Source of the DNA: Gigaspora rosea | Lineage: Eukaryota > Glomeromycota > Glomeromycetes > Diversisporales > Gigasporaceae | DNA length: 64,000 nt | Assembly (NCBI GenBank): GCA_003550325.1 | Contig: QKWP01000594.1 | Coordinates: 1-64,000, forward strand | Reading direction: 5' to 3' | Shown here: in pieces, positions 1 through 11,700 of the stretch | Layout of the letters: each line of letters opens with the position of its first letter | Numbering within the stretch: the stretch's first letter is position 1 | Translations under genes and position numbers: made by a program | Notes under the pieces: model-generated | The model's database searches: none | What the model saw: only the letters and a program-made list of their open reading frames with translations | Told to the model about the DNA's origin: nothing

Positions 1-1922
1 AAAATACAATGTCTGGATCTGTCTAAAACTAAGGGAAATAAGGTGGGTTTATATATCTATTGAGCTAAGCGTCGCTAAGCGTCGTTAAGCGTCACTAAGC
101 GTCATTGAGTGTCATTGCACATCAATTTCGCATATCACTATTACTAAATACAGTTATTACAAAATTTCCTTATTAAGCTCTAATTTTCTAACTAATTTCT
201 ACCAAAATTAAAACCTATTCTATAACAATAAAAATTAGATGTAACATCTCGATTAGCTGATATCTAATATGTACGTATGTACATATGTTTGTTAATCCTC
301 GACATGTTATAGGCAGAAATTTGTCTGATTGGCTAATGCAAATCAATTGCCCAGGTAACTTATTTATATGTTTTAGAGTACTTTTTAAGAATACAATCTT
401 ACACAAGTAACCATTCTTAACAAATATCATCCTTAGTTTCAAAGAGTTACTAGAAAGTTAACTTTAAAATTAATCTCTAATAATCTCTAATTTAAGAGAG
501 ATTGGCTTAGATAAGGCTTTCTGCAAAGGTAAAGAAAAAAAAGCTACATTAAATTTTAAAATGACGTAATTTTAACAAAACAGCTATTTTTTTTAAAGCT
601 AGTTAAGTGTTTGTAGCAAGACAAGCTTGTTCACGTGAGAGATCTATAGAATATATGTTTTATATTTAAGATATTCTTAAATTGACTTGGTTTGTTAAAT
701 CGAATGGGTTTATTAACTATAGATATTAGCCTGGGTTTAGAGATAGTAGGGTTAGTGATTCGAGCTTTGTTTTAATAGTGAGCACCACTTTTGCCCTACT
801 TTATATATATCTATCTTCTATTATACATATATAATTAAATAAATCATGTGTATTTACTGATTTATATAAAATATTTCTTGGAAATTTTCGTTTCTAGTAC
901 GTAATTATAAAATAACGAATTGTAAATTGTGTAATTTGATTGGCTAATAATCACATGTAGATCTATGAATTGATCTACAAAACTAGCCAATCGGACGAAT
1001 TTCTGGCTAGGAACAGTTATTTTTCAATCTCCATTGATTGAAGAAATAACTTAGGTAAATTTTTAATACAATAATTTATATATTACAAATTAGTAAAAAT
1101 GATGTGATTCAACTTGATATAATTAAGGGAAAATAATAATAAACAACTTTTTGACTAAATAAATAAATTTTTTAATGACTTATACTTCAATAATAACATT
1201 TTGATTAGTGAGTCTTTTGATCGAATTTTTGAAAATCTATATTATCAAAAGGAAAATAAACGTGTTTAATAGATAGAAGTCGTTATAGTGAGGTTTACCC
1301 TGTTAAAAAAAAATAAAATCCAAAATCCAAACTCCAACATAACCCGAATTTTAAACATTGGATACTAATACATTCAAATTCATTATTCTAATTCAGCTAA
1401 AGAGTTTCGATTAATTAAGCAAGCTTAAGGCAAGTTTGTCCAGCTAAATAATTTGCACCGAATAAACATGCAGGCAAAAATAAAAAATTCGAGTAAGATA
1501 CACTTACATTTCAAACAGTTTAAGATACACTTGAATATAAAGTTTGTATCACCAGACAAGCTTTCAAAAAAATTTCCACCAATTCGTCCAATAGTTTCGA
1601 AGGTTTTCTAAACTTTGTGCATATGTAAAAATTAATTTTTCTAATAAAAAATAAAAATATACAAAAAACAATAAAAAAAAATCAATACAAAAAAAATAAA
1701 CGATACATAATTTAAAAAAAAAAAAAAAAGGAAAGGTATCAACAAAATCGACTCAATTGTTATCATTGCATAAAAACTAATTGTAATATTAAACCTTTGT
1801 TTTGTCTAAGAAATTATAGAATTAAATTATGAAATTATGTAATTAGCCAATTAAGATTAATTAAGAAACCTTTACTGAAAGGTCAAATTTAAAAGGGATT
1901 ACATAATGTTCAAGAATGTATA
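1..1922. other. AT-rich intergenic DNA, no gene seen
   Basis: No open frame here has convincing protein-like composition or splice context. The stretch holds A/T homopolymers and one short tandem repeat near its start. I see nothing else in it. Confidence 0.6.
62..115. repeat. short tandem repeat, TAAGCGTCRT unit
   Basis: Five consecutive units of about 10 bp of the form TAAGCGTCGY/TAAGCGTCAY, the last degenerating to TGAGTGTCAT. CpG-rich for this AT-rich context. No function evident. Confidence 0.7.
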
Positions 1923-1924
1923 TA

Positions 1925-2077
1925 TGGGAACCCCACAGCAAAAGGAGGCAGTGGGCAAAAAAAAAAATTTTTTTAAACTCAATTTCTTGAAGAATTAAAG
2001 TATCAGAAATACGATTTTTATAAAATTACAAATCAAAATTTTTTGCCCACTGCCTCCTTTTGCTGTGGGGGTTCCCA
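1925..2077. mobile_element. miniature inverted-repeat element, TA-flanked (mariner-like)
   Basis: The ends are inverted copies about 38 bp long, beginning TGGGAACCCC and continuing ACAGCAAAAGGAGGCAGTGG, differing by one C. A TA dinucleotide lies on both sides (1923-1924 and 2078-2079). Length 153 bp with no coding capacity. The TA target duplication suggests mobilisation by a Tc1/mariner-type transposase, which is inference. Confidence 0.75.
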
Positions 2078-2137
2078 TATATAGGTTATATATATATATA
2101 TATTTTAATTCTTCTTTTTTTTTACAATTTTATTAAC

Positions 2138-3168
2138 TTTTTTTTGTTTTTAAAGTGTCCGCCTTGGGACTGAGGAATTTTTTATTCAAGATATTTGGGC
2201 CAGTAGCCCACTAAGGGCCACCTGCATTTGTTACATTGATAAGGATACAACTAGCCACACGTACAACTTTTGGTCATCTAATTTAAGTAGTCTACCCGAA
2301 GGTTACCTTGCGGGTTCCACACTAGCTGCCATACTTGCAACCCGACTAGGGGATTGCCTATTTAAACCCTCTGATCCCTGCTCTTCCTGCCAACCTATCC
2401 TGTATCACCGGAACAGGCCCGTTACATAAGCAGTCAGTCAGCCAGGTCCGAATGTTTATCCGTCGTCCTTAGGACCCATTTTAATTCTGTATCCTCTCCG
2501 GAAAACTTGGTAGAGCAGTCCCTGTCCCACCCAGGTAATACCTATATTTCAGTAACTTACGCATTCACCGAGGCGAACAACTTGCAGTCGGGGGATACCC
2601 AACCGCTACTATTACCTACTTCTGCCCTTATAAGTTTCGCTCCAACCCCGGTACCCACCATCACTTTTCTATCGGTCCTTCCCTGATTTCCCAGACTTCC
2701 AATCCAGTTGGCCCGGAAGGGTTGATCTACCTGGCATTAGGTGCCATTATGGTTTTTCTCCCCTTGGTCCCCAATTCCTCAACATGGGTCCTTTTCCTCC
2801 AGTGCGAATCCAGCGGCCAGGTTGGTAGACCTTGTCCCAAGGACAACGTCCGGTACTTCGGCTCCGGTCCAATATTCCGGTTTTGGTAGCACCGTCAAAG
2901 ATCTTTGCTACCTTCTTACTTGGGTCTTGCCAAATGGGTTTCTGTTTTCCTAGTTCCTGATTTGTCTGTGTCATGAGACACAACTTCGCCCGAAAAGCTC
3001 CCATTCAAGATGGTAACCAAGGACTACAGGTAATGTACCCAACCAATCGACAGGAAACAGTTACCGGAACACAGGTCTATTTTTTCAAAGCGTCGTCAGT
3101 AGGATTTGAACCCTAGACCTGCCACTTGGGGGGTGACAGCTTACCAACTTCTCTAAGTCGCCACACCC
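2138..3168 (-). mobile_element. long tRNA-headed SINE, complete with 16-bp target duplication
   Basis: On the minus strand the element begins GGGTGTGGCGACTTAGAGAA and carries an A-box-like GAAGTTGGTAAGC and a B-box-like GGTTCAAATCC inside a TAGG/CCTA stem, as in a Leu/Ser-type tRNA. It runs about 1 kb and ends in an A-rich tail (plus-strand T run 2138-2150). An exact 16-bp direct repeat, TTACAATTTTATTAAC, flanks it at 2122-2137 and 3169-3184. A-tail plus long target duplication is the hallmark of LINE-mediated retroposition. It is much more GC-rich than its surroundings and unusually long for a SINE. The track's small ORFs here are chance. A second, diverged copy lies at 39811-40851. Confidence 0.85.
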
Positions 3169-3299
3169 TTACAATTTTATTAACATAAATTTATGTGATC
3201 AAAAATATATATTAAATTTGTAATATTTACGTTTAATATATCACAGATTGCAAAGTAACCTATATTATTTTTAAAATTACGATTGACATATGTCAATTT

Positions 3300-3400
3300 C
3301 AAAGCATTATAAATTGAAAATGACTAAGAACACACATGATCATGTACATGAACATATTTGTGAACATTAAAATGTTCATGCACATGTTCATGTTCATTGA
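3300..3400. repeat. palindromic ATGAACATG cluster
   Basis: Overlapping direct and inverted copies of CATGTTCATG/CATGAACATG between about 3337 and 3400 could form a hairpin. No gene is attached. Confidence 0.4.
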
Positions 3401-3428
3401 AATATCTTGAATAATTTCTTATTCAATA

Positions 3429-3771
3429 TGGGGTTATTCATACTAAAAAGGCCCATTTTGCAATATAACCAATCTTGAGATAATTGAGTTTAATCGTTTG
3501 TTTTGATTTTCGGACTGATCCGGGATTAAGCAAATTTCACGATTTTGATTGGTTAAAAATAACAGGTGACTATCGGGTAATCTCGTGATGCACTTGTGCC
3601 TTAGACAGCCTCGTGTAGTTTTTCTTTTACATTATCTCCATTTTTAATTATGTAAATCGCCTTTCATTTATAATTGAAAAATGTCAGTCATGTCAAAATG
3701 TACATGAATCTAATAAAAACTCATTTTTCAAAAAATTTGCAAAATGGGCCTTTTTAATATGAATGACCCCA
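3429..3771. mobile_element. TA-flanked miniature element, TGGGGTTATTCATA ends
   Basis: Inverted ends of about 34 bp: TGGGGTTATTCATACTAAAA then GGCCCATTTTGCAA at the left, matched by TTGCAAAATGGGCC then TATGAATGACCCCA at the right. TA duplicates lie at 3427-3428 and 3772-3773. Length 343 bp, non-coding. A decayed relative in opposite orientation lies at 51854-52180. Confidence 0.75.
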
Positions 3772-3984
3772 TATATTAACGCAAAGTTCATTATTTGGGT
3801 TCAATTTTAATGATTCATTTAAATCTACAAACAATTTTTGTATTTATTATAAGATTCATGATAGTCGTATCAGAATCGTCTAATTATTTAATAAAATCTT
3901 AATTTATCATAAGTTAAATATGATGATTTAATGCAAATACATTATCAGATTCTATTTCAGGAGAGTTATTTATAAAAATAAAAT

Positions 3985-4110
3985 AAAAATATAATGAATA
4001 TGATGATAATAAATAAATATGATAATAATATTTAAATATGATAATAATAAATAAATATGATAATAATAAATAAATATGATAATAATAAATAAATATGATA
4101 ATAAATAAGT
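3985..4110. repeat. AT microsatellite, ATAATAATAAATAAATATG type
   Basis: Five or more imperfect repeats of a 15-19 bp unit built from AATAAATATGATAAT. The minus-strand open frame across it is only repeat translation. Confidence 0.7.
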
Positions 4111-4484
4111 AAAAGACAAATAAGTCTATTAAAGGCAAAAAAATAATAAATAAGTTTAACTTTAAATCAGACCTCTAAATGCTTTGTAATAGAGCCATAT
4201 TAAAAATTTAGTCAAACGTATATTTAGTGAAATATAGCATTAGAAAAGCAAAAGGCTATATTAGTTAGCCCAGGTAAAGATATATATTTAGTGACTTTTA
4301 TAGGGCGTGAATTTAAGTTATATTTAGGGGTTTTTTATAGGGTGCGTATTTAGTGGTCGCATTTAGAGGGTCTGTTGTATTTTTTAAAAAAATTTTTATC
4401 CCTAATATAAATAAATCAATTTTAGGCATAAATTAGCAAAAAAATCAAAATAATTAATAAAAATGTTTTGCAGTATTAGTATAT

Positions 4485-5735
4485 TTATGCTCCTTGAGTT
4501 CTATAAAAGTATATAAAATATAAATTATAAGTAAACTAAAACTGCATAAATTGCAATTTTAAAATATTACAGTAGAGGTTATACTTACGAAGTTCTATGT
4601 ACAAAGTATATAAGAATTAAGATATAGAAGTAAATTTAAAGATATAAATTGCAATTTTAAATATTACAATAATGATTACTTACGGGCTATAACAATAGAA
4701 AAATAAGTATTTATTAGATTATAAAGTAACAAATATTATTAAATTATAAATTTAAAATAATGTAACAATTTGATACTTACGCTCTAATAAATAAATCAAT
4801 TATAAAAGTCAATTAGAAGAAGCATAAAAAGAGAAATATAGTATTATTTAAATATAAAACAATTAAAAAATATATATAATTAAAATATAAAAACCAATTT
4901 GAAAAGATTAATTTATAATAACTATAATATATTAATTTTATACTTACGTTCTAATTAATTAAAATATAAAATTAATTAGAAAATATATATAGTAATATTC
5001 CATATGAAAAAAAATTTTCGGAAAAACATGGAAGCTGAACACGGAAACATACGTAAAAATATGTAAAAAAAATAGTAAAATGTACACTTTCCGTGTTTTT
5101 GGACAGGAAAATACACTGTATTTTGAAACACGGAAAAAGACATTCCGTATTTTAGAAAACACGGAAAATGCGGTGTGTTTTCCTGTCCAAAAACACGGAA
5201 AGTGTACATTTTACGTATTTTTTACATATTTTTACGTATGTTTCCGTGTTCAGCTTCCATGATTTTCCGAAAATTTTTTTTCATAGGGATTTAAATATAA
5301 AGGCTTAGTTTAAAGCAAAATTTACTTACGTTCTAATAATATATAAAATAATTATCAACAAATTAATTGTATAAAAAAGCAGAATTTAAAGATAAATTAA
5401 TATAACAATTAAAAATATATACAAATAAATATAAAATCAATTAGAAAATATTAATTTTTAATAATATATCAAATTTATACTTACGCTCTAATAATAAATT
5501 AAAATATAAAATTAATTAGAAAATATATATAGTAATATTTAAATATAAATGCTTAGTTTAAAGCAAAATTTACTTACGTTCTAATAATATATAAAATATT
5601 TATCAACAAATTAATTGCATAAAGAAGCAGAATTTAAAGATAAATTAATATTACAATTAAAAATAATACAAATAAATATAAAAATCAATTAGAAAATATT
5701 AATTTATAATAATATATCAAATTTATACTTACGTT
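4485..5735 (-). CDS. microexon block F and terminal exon, 9 exons (codons 175-188)
   Basis: In order: 5733-35 AAC, 5578-80 AAC, 5485-87 AGC, 5330-32 AAC, 4948-50 AAC, 4781-83 AGC, 4684-86 CCC, 4589-94 AACTTC, and terminal 4485-4500 ending in TAA. Encodes R-T-T-A-T-T-A-P-T-S-T-Q-G-A. The repeated Thr-Thr-Ala reflects tandem duplication of a 248-bp segment carrying two introns and two microexons. The intron 4951-5329 contains the 289-bp foldback element. Confidence 0.6.
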
Positions 5736-8700
5736 CTAATAATAAATTAAAATATAAAATTAATCAATAAAAGATGTATAATAATTATATAAAAAATAAA
5801 ACATATGTATTAGTTATAAAAAACAATTGGTGATGCAAAAAATTAATAAAAATAATTTTACCGGCTAATAATTTAACAAAAAATATATATATTAGAAATA
5901 AAAACAATTAGCAATATAAAAAATTAAAGATTATTTAGAATTATACTTGCCATTTACTAACATATAAAAAGTATTATTATAGAAGCATATTTAAAAATTT
6001 GCATGATTAGATTATTTTATAAAGTTAATATAAAATTAATAAAAAAATGTTAAAAATAAATATTATTAGTAGAAAAATAAGTGGGAATTTGAATAATCAA
6101 TTATAATAAAAAAAAATAATTAAAAAATAAAAAAATTTAAAATTTAATATTTTTAAATTATTAAAATCTTTAAATTTACCTCCTAAGATATCTAATAATA
6201 ATAGAAAAAAATATATAAAATGGTTAAAAATTGTAATATGAAAAATTAATATTGGATTTAAAATTAAAAAGCTAACTTACGTCTCAACAGTACTATATAA
6301 TATATAAAATATATATAATTTAATTACTTAAAAAAATTAATATTAAATTTAAATCTAATAGTTCAACTTACTCTCTAAATATCCATTAAAAAATGTGAAA
6401 TTGTGTACGATTTAGTTATGATAAAAACGCATTAAATTATACTCACTTAAGCCTAATAACATATTAAGGTAAAATATATAGTAAAAATAATAAATTTGAA
6501 ACAGATATCATAAAAATTTTACTTACGTACTATAATTAAACAAAAGAAAATATAAAAATATGTAATTTATTCAAAAAAAACTATTAAATAATAATCAATT
6601 TATAAATAAATATAATGGATTTATACTTACAGACTAATAGTTTATTAAAAAAAATATATTAGTAAATTATAAAAAACAGAATAAAATTTTTACTTCTAAA
6701 AATACTATGCAGAAGCTTAGATCTCTTAATGAGCAGTAACTGCGTAGTAACAATGTAGTTACAATTAAATTTATAAATAAAGTATGTAATTACTACGTCA
6801 TTACTACACAGTTGCTGCATATTAAGAATCTAAATTTCTGTAAAGTAATAAAATAAACAATTTTTAAAACAAATAATAAAATTGTACTTACGTGCTAATA
6901 ATTCAACAGAATAGTTAGTGAGAATATATATACGTATTATTAAATAATTATAAAACAAAAATATATAATATTATATACTTGCCCGCTAAACAATTTAAAA
7001 GATAATATATAAAAGTATATTCATGAGATTGTAAAGATTAATTAAAGAAGTATAATTTAAATTATAATCATATCTCTTTATAATTATATTATTAAGATTA
7101 TATAGATACATTTTTAAAAATATGCTTATAAATAGGTTGTTCTAATATAGAAATTTTTATATTTTTATAATAATTTTAAAATTGTTATACTTTTATATAA
7201 TGCATTTAAATAAAGCAATTATAAAGTGATATAACTATATAATATAAATAATTATATAAAGAACTATAATATAAAATACTTACTCTCTAATTATTTAAAA
7301 TATATTAAGATATATATTATAGAATATAACAGATAAAGGTTAACAAAAAGTAAATTATGAATTTAATATATGGAATGCATAAAGCTGTGTGCAATTATAG
7401 GATTTTTTTAATTAATATTAGAGTAAGAGTTTGGTTTGGATTATGTTAATGACAAGTTTTATAATAAAATTATCTCCTTGATGTATTTTGTTAGGATGAT
7501 CTGTGTCGATCAAACCAAGTTTATTGTCTTAATATTACGTGACTGCACACGGCTTTAAAAGTCCCAAAATATAGCAAAATCAATACTTACTTATTACTAG
7601 TTTAACAAGTTTAACAAAGAACAAATATAATTTAGTTACAAAATTATTAAGAAATACCATCGAAACAATGAAATTTAATAATAAAAGATTATAAAATTTA
7701 TACTTACACTCTGGTGTTTTCACAGAATTATAAATAATATGGATTGTTATATATTAAAATTAACTCAAAAAATTATAATTTTTTTAAAAAAGAATTTTAC
7801 ATACATAAAACTAATAATATAGAAAAATATTAAAATATAAATATATTATTAAATTTTAAAAGATAATTAAATTTAAATATAAACTTACGGGCCCTCATAT
7901 GTTCTAATAGAAGCATATGACAATATATATTAATATATGTATTTTATAAAAGCCAGTTTAAATTAAATAAAATAAAATTGTACTTACGAGCTAATAATTA
8001 TAAAAATTTATATAATAAAAATTTAAGGTAGGTAGTTCTTATAAACTTTAAAAATAGTCAAATTTACCTACTAATGAATTAATATTAAATGTATAAATCA
8101 TAATTAACAAAACATTAAAAACTAATCAAAAAAAAAATAAAACAAAATAAAATAATAATTTTAGAAAATATTATAAATTCTATACTCACTGACTAATAAT
8201 TCAGCCAAAAAATATAAATAAAATTTTGTTAAGCAAATTAAAAAGAAAATTAATCTAAAATTATAAATCAATAAGGTATAGTGAAGTTCTTACCGGCTAA
8301 TAATTTAGAAAAAAATATATAAAAGCATATATTATAAATTATAAAAGCTAATTAATGAAGAATATTTTAAATTATAAATAATAATTTTAGAATGAAAATT
8401 TATCTTACAGTCTGATAATTTGTCAAATTATTTAAAAGTATAGATACGTATTAAATTGGTTTCAAAAATTATAAGTTGAAATATTTGAAATAAATTATCT
8501 TACAATCTAATAAATAGATACAAATGAAGCGTTATTATATTAAAAATTAATTAAAAATCATAGTAATAAAAATTTTTAAAATTAATATTGAAATTTTGTA
8601 CTTACTTTCTAATAATCCAGTAGAATAGATAGTAAAAATATATAATTATATCATAAATTATAATTAGGGTAGAAAAAATTAACAAGTCTATATACTTACC

Positions 8701-11700
8701 CGCTAACAATTCAAAAAAAGAAAAAAAATATAAAAATTTATACCATAAAATTATAAAGTCAATTAGAGAAATATAATTTAAATTATATTATAAATAATTT
8801 TATAAAATTCAATATACTTACCGACTAATAATTCAAAAAAGAATTTATGAAAATTATATATATTAGATAACCAATTAGAAAATAAATTACTGATAATTTT
8901 AGAAGTAAATATAACAAATAAGATCATACTTACTACCTAATATCCAAATAGAGAAATAATTTCGAATCATAAAATAAAAATTTTAGAAATAACATAAAAT
9001 ATTATAAACTTACATTTGAACACTAATACAGTAATTCCATAGAAGAATATGCGAAAATACGGTTTATTCAGTTATTAAAATCAATTCAAGAAATTATATA
9101 TTTACAATTGATTTTAACTAATGATGCCTGACGAGTGACGAAACCCTCGTCATTGACAATTAACGAAACCATTTCGTCGAATGACTTCCAAATGACGAAT
9201 TGACAATTGACGAAACCTATGGCGATTGACGAAACCTATGACGAGACGAAACCGGCCCCACCAGGAGTCTAGACACTTTTGCAGTAACGTGACCATCACG
9301 TGGTGTGGCGTCTTCAGATTAACTTTTTGGCTTTATTGTTTAAGGTTAGGGTTAGGGTTCGTGTGTATAGCCTTAGAACGTACCTATATATGTGTAAAAT
9401 CGCGTTCCGGACATTTTTATGTGGTTTTAAAGGCCGATTTAAACACTAGTTTTCGAGTATTTTCGCACTTTTCTCTTTTTTTCTTCTTGTTCACGTGTTT
9501 TGTTTTGATGTCGGACTGATCCGGGACGATCAAAATTTACGTTCTCCGATTGGTTAATTCTCATGCGCCACGTCACGTTACTGCAAAAGTGTCTAGACCC
9601 CTGGTGCGGTTGACGAAACCTAAGGGTTGAAGATCACTTCCGATCTCAAAATTGTACATCGGAACCAATAGGATTACAGCTGTTTTGAAAATAGTAGGAC
9701 ACGTGATGAATTTTGTGATTGTAATAAAAAAATGGTAGTTCGATAACAAAATTTTCGGCCGGGACGCTATTTATACTATAAATGTTTAAAATATTTAAAT
9801 AAAGATGTATTAAAGGATTAAAATTTAGGTTATTAAATTAAAAAAAAAATTAAAAAAAAACTTTTCATTCCCCCAAAATTTTTGAATTTTTTTAAACTTT
9901 GACAATATTTTGACAACTAAAACTACTAAATCAATTTTAATAATATATAGTTATTGGATGCGAAGCATCCAATAACAAGTACTTATTTGAATTCTACAAA
10001 TTCGTAGAATTTAAATAAAAAAAAAAGTATATCAAATTGGTTGTCAGATACTATTTCTCAAACTTTTAAAAAATTCAAACCGAATAATCAAAATAAAAGC
10101 TGCCAGACTTCTTTTAGATATAGCAACACTGGTAATATTACCAATGGTAATAAAAGCAAATCTTATTATATTTGAGCGATGATGTCTCAACATTTACTAT
10201 ACAAAATTCGATAAACTTTTTTATTTGAATTTTACAGATTCGTAGAATTTAAATAAAAAAGTTTATCAAAATTGATTTGATGATTATCAAGGTATCGTTG
10301 CTCAAAGTTTAAAAAAATTATGACGACTTATTTTGATGAATGTTTTGAATCTTTTAAGACTTTGAGGAATAATATCTTGACAACCACCAAGTCAAATTCG
10401 ATGGTCTTTTTTTTTTTTTTTGCATTTTACGAATCTGTAGAATTCAAAAAAAAAAAAAAAGGCTCATTAAAATTGACTTTGTGGTTGTCGAGATATCGTT
10501 GCTCAAAGTTTTAAAAAATTCAAAACGTCTATCAAAATTAAGGCTGCGTCAAAATTGTTCAGACTTTGAGCGATGATATCTTGACAACCACTAAGCCAAA
10601 TTCGATGATTTTTTTAATTAAATTCTACAGACTTGTAGAATTCAAAAAAAAAAAGTTTATCTAAAAAATTTTGGCACAGCCTTTTTTCGTCAATCGTCAT
10701 GGTTTCGGCAACCATCATGGGTTTCGTCAATCGTCAGTGGTTTCTTCAATCGTCAGAGGTTTCGTCAATCGTCAGAGGTTTCGTCAATCGCCAGAGGTTT
10801 CGTCAGACGAAATCATGACGAAACCTTTCGTCATTGCAAAAATAGTTTCGCCAGGCATCACTAATTTTAACAGATAATTATACACTAACTCCCTAATAAT
10901 ATAACAGAGCAGGTGAAAACGTGCAATACATATAATGATTTTAGAACTAAACATAATAAAGTTTATACTTACTCGCTAATAATTTAATAAAAGAATGTGA
11001 ATAAAATGAACTATATTCTAAAATTTAAAAAAAAAAAAAAAAAACATGCAAATAATCTGAAAAATACTACATACTAAAAGCTAATATTTTAACAGAAGAA
11101 TAAATGAAAAATGTGAAAAATGTTTATGTTATAATTGGTAAATTTAAAAAAAAAAAAAAGTGCAAAAATAATTCAAGAAGCTATATACTTACGGCCTAAT
11201 AATTCAACAGAATAAGCGACACTGTGCACAAATAATAAAGCTTTTAGACTAAACATAATGAAATCTATACTTACTCCCTATTAATTTAATGTGAAAACAG
11301 AATAATTGAAGTGAAACATATACCACTACAATAATAACTTAGAACTAAGCATAATGATGTCAATACTTACCAACTAATTATTTAGCAAAAGAATGTGCAA
11401 AGATAAAATATATTAAAATTGAAAAAAGATGTAAAAAACATTTAAAGTAATGAAATTTATTATATTAATTCAACATTATTAAAAAACAAGAATAAAATTA
11501 TATTTATAAATACTAACAGGCGTTTGCCCGAACCTTTATCACCACTCGAACATCTAAGAGTATGGTTCATGAAATTTAGTTAAAGAACCACAATTTTAAT
11601 TTTGAAAATTTATATTTACCTTCTAAAAAATTCAACAGATAAAATATATGAAAGCATTAACATTATAAAATTAATATCTAAACAAGCATAATAAAGTTTA

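Larger units (their letters stand above)
9119..10863. mobile_element. non-autonomous hAT-like element with TTGACGAAACC subterminal repeats
   Basis: Begins TAATGATGCCTGACGAG and ends in the inverse of TAGTGATGCCTGGCGAAAC. The exact 8-bp target duplication ATTTTAAC lies at 9111-9118 and 10864-10871. Both subterminal regions are clusters of a TTGACGAAACC/GGTTTCGTCAATCGTC motif (about 9130-9240, 9608-9622, 10677-10845). An 8-bp duplication and TAR-TG ends fit the hAT superfamily. No transposase frame is present. It sits in an intron of the microexon gene and contains a nested element at 9259-9606. Confidence 0.85.

Noticed and set aside
3080..3168. A functional tRNA gene in the SINE head
   Set aside because: Acceptor-stem pairing is poor and it is joined to a 1-kb retroposed body with target duplications; it is a tRNA-derived head.
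3914..4138. 74-codon minus-strand frame
   Set aside because: It is translation of an AT microsatellite (Tyr/Ile/Leu/Phe only).
5951..5956. Exon TAAATG as a stop or start codon context
   Set aside because: In the continuous frame it contributes to Ser-Lys-Cys codons; the TAA is split across codons.
9226..9519. 97-codon plus-strand frame
   Set aside because: It starts in hAT subterminal repeats and runs through a nested inverted-repeat element; no domain and repeat-derived composition.
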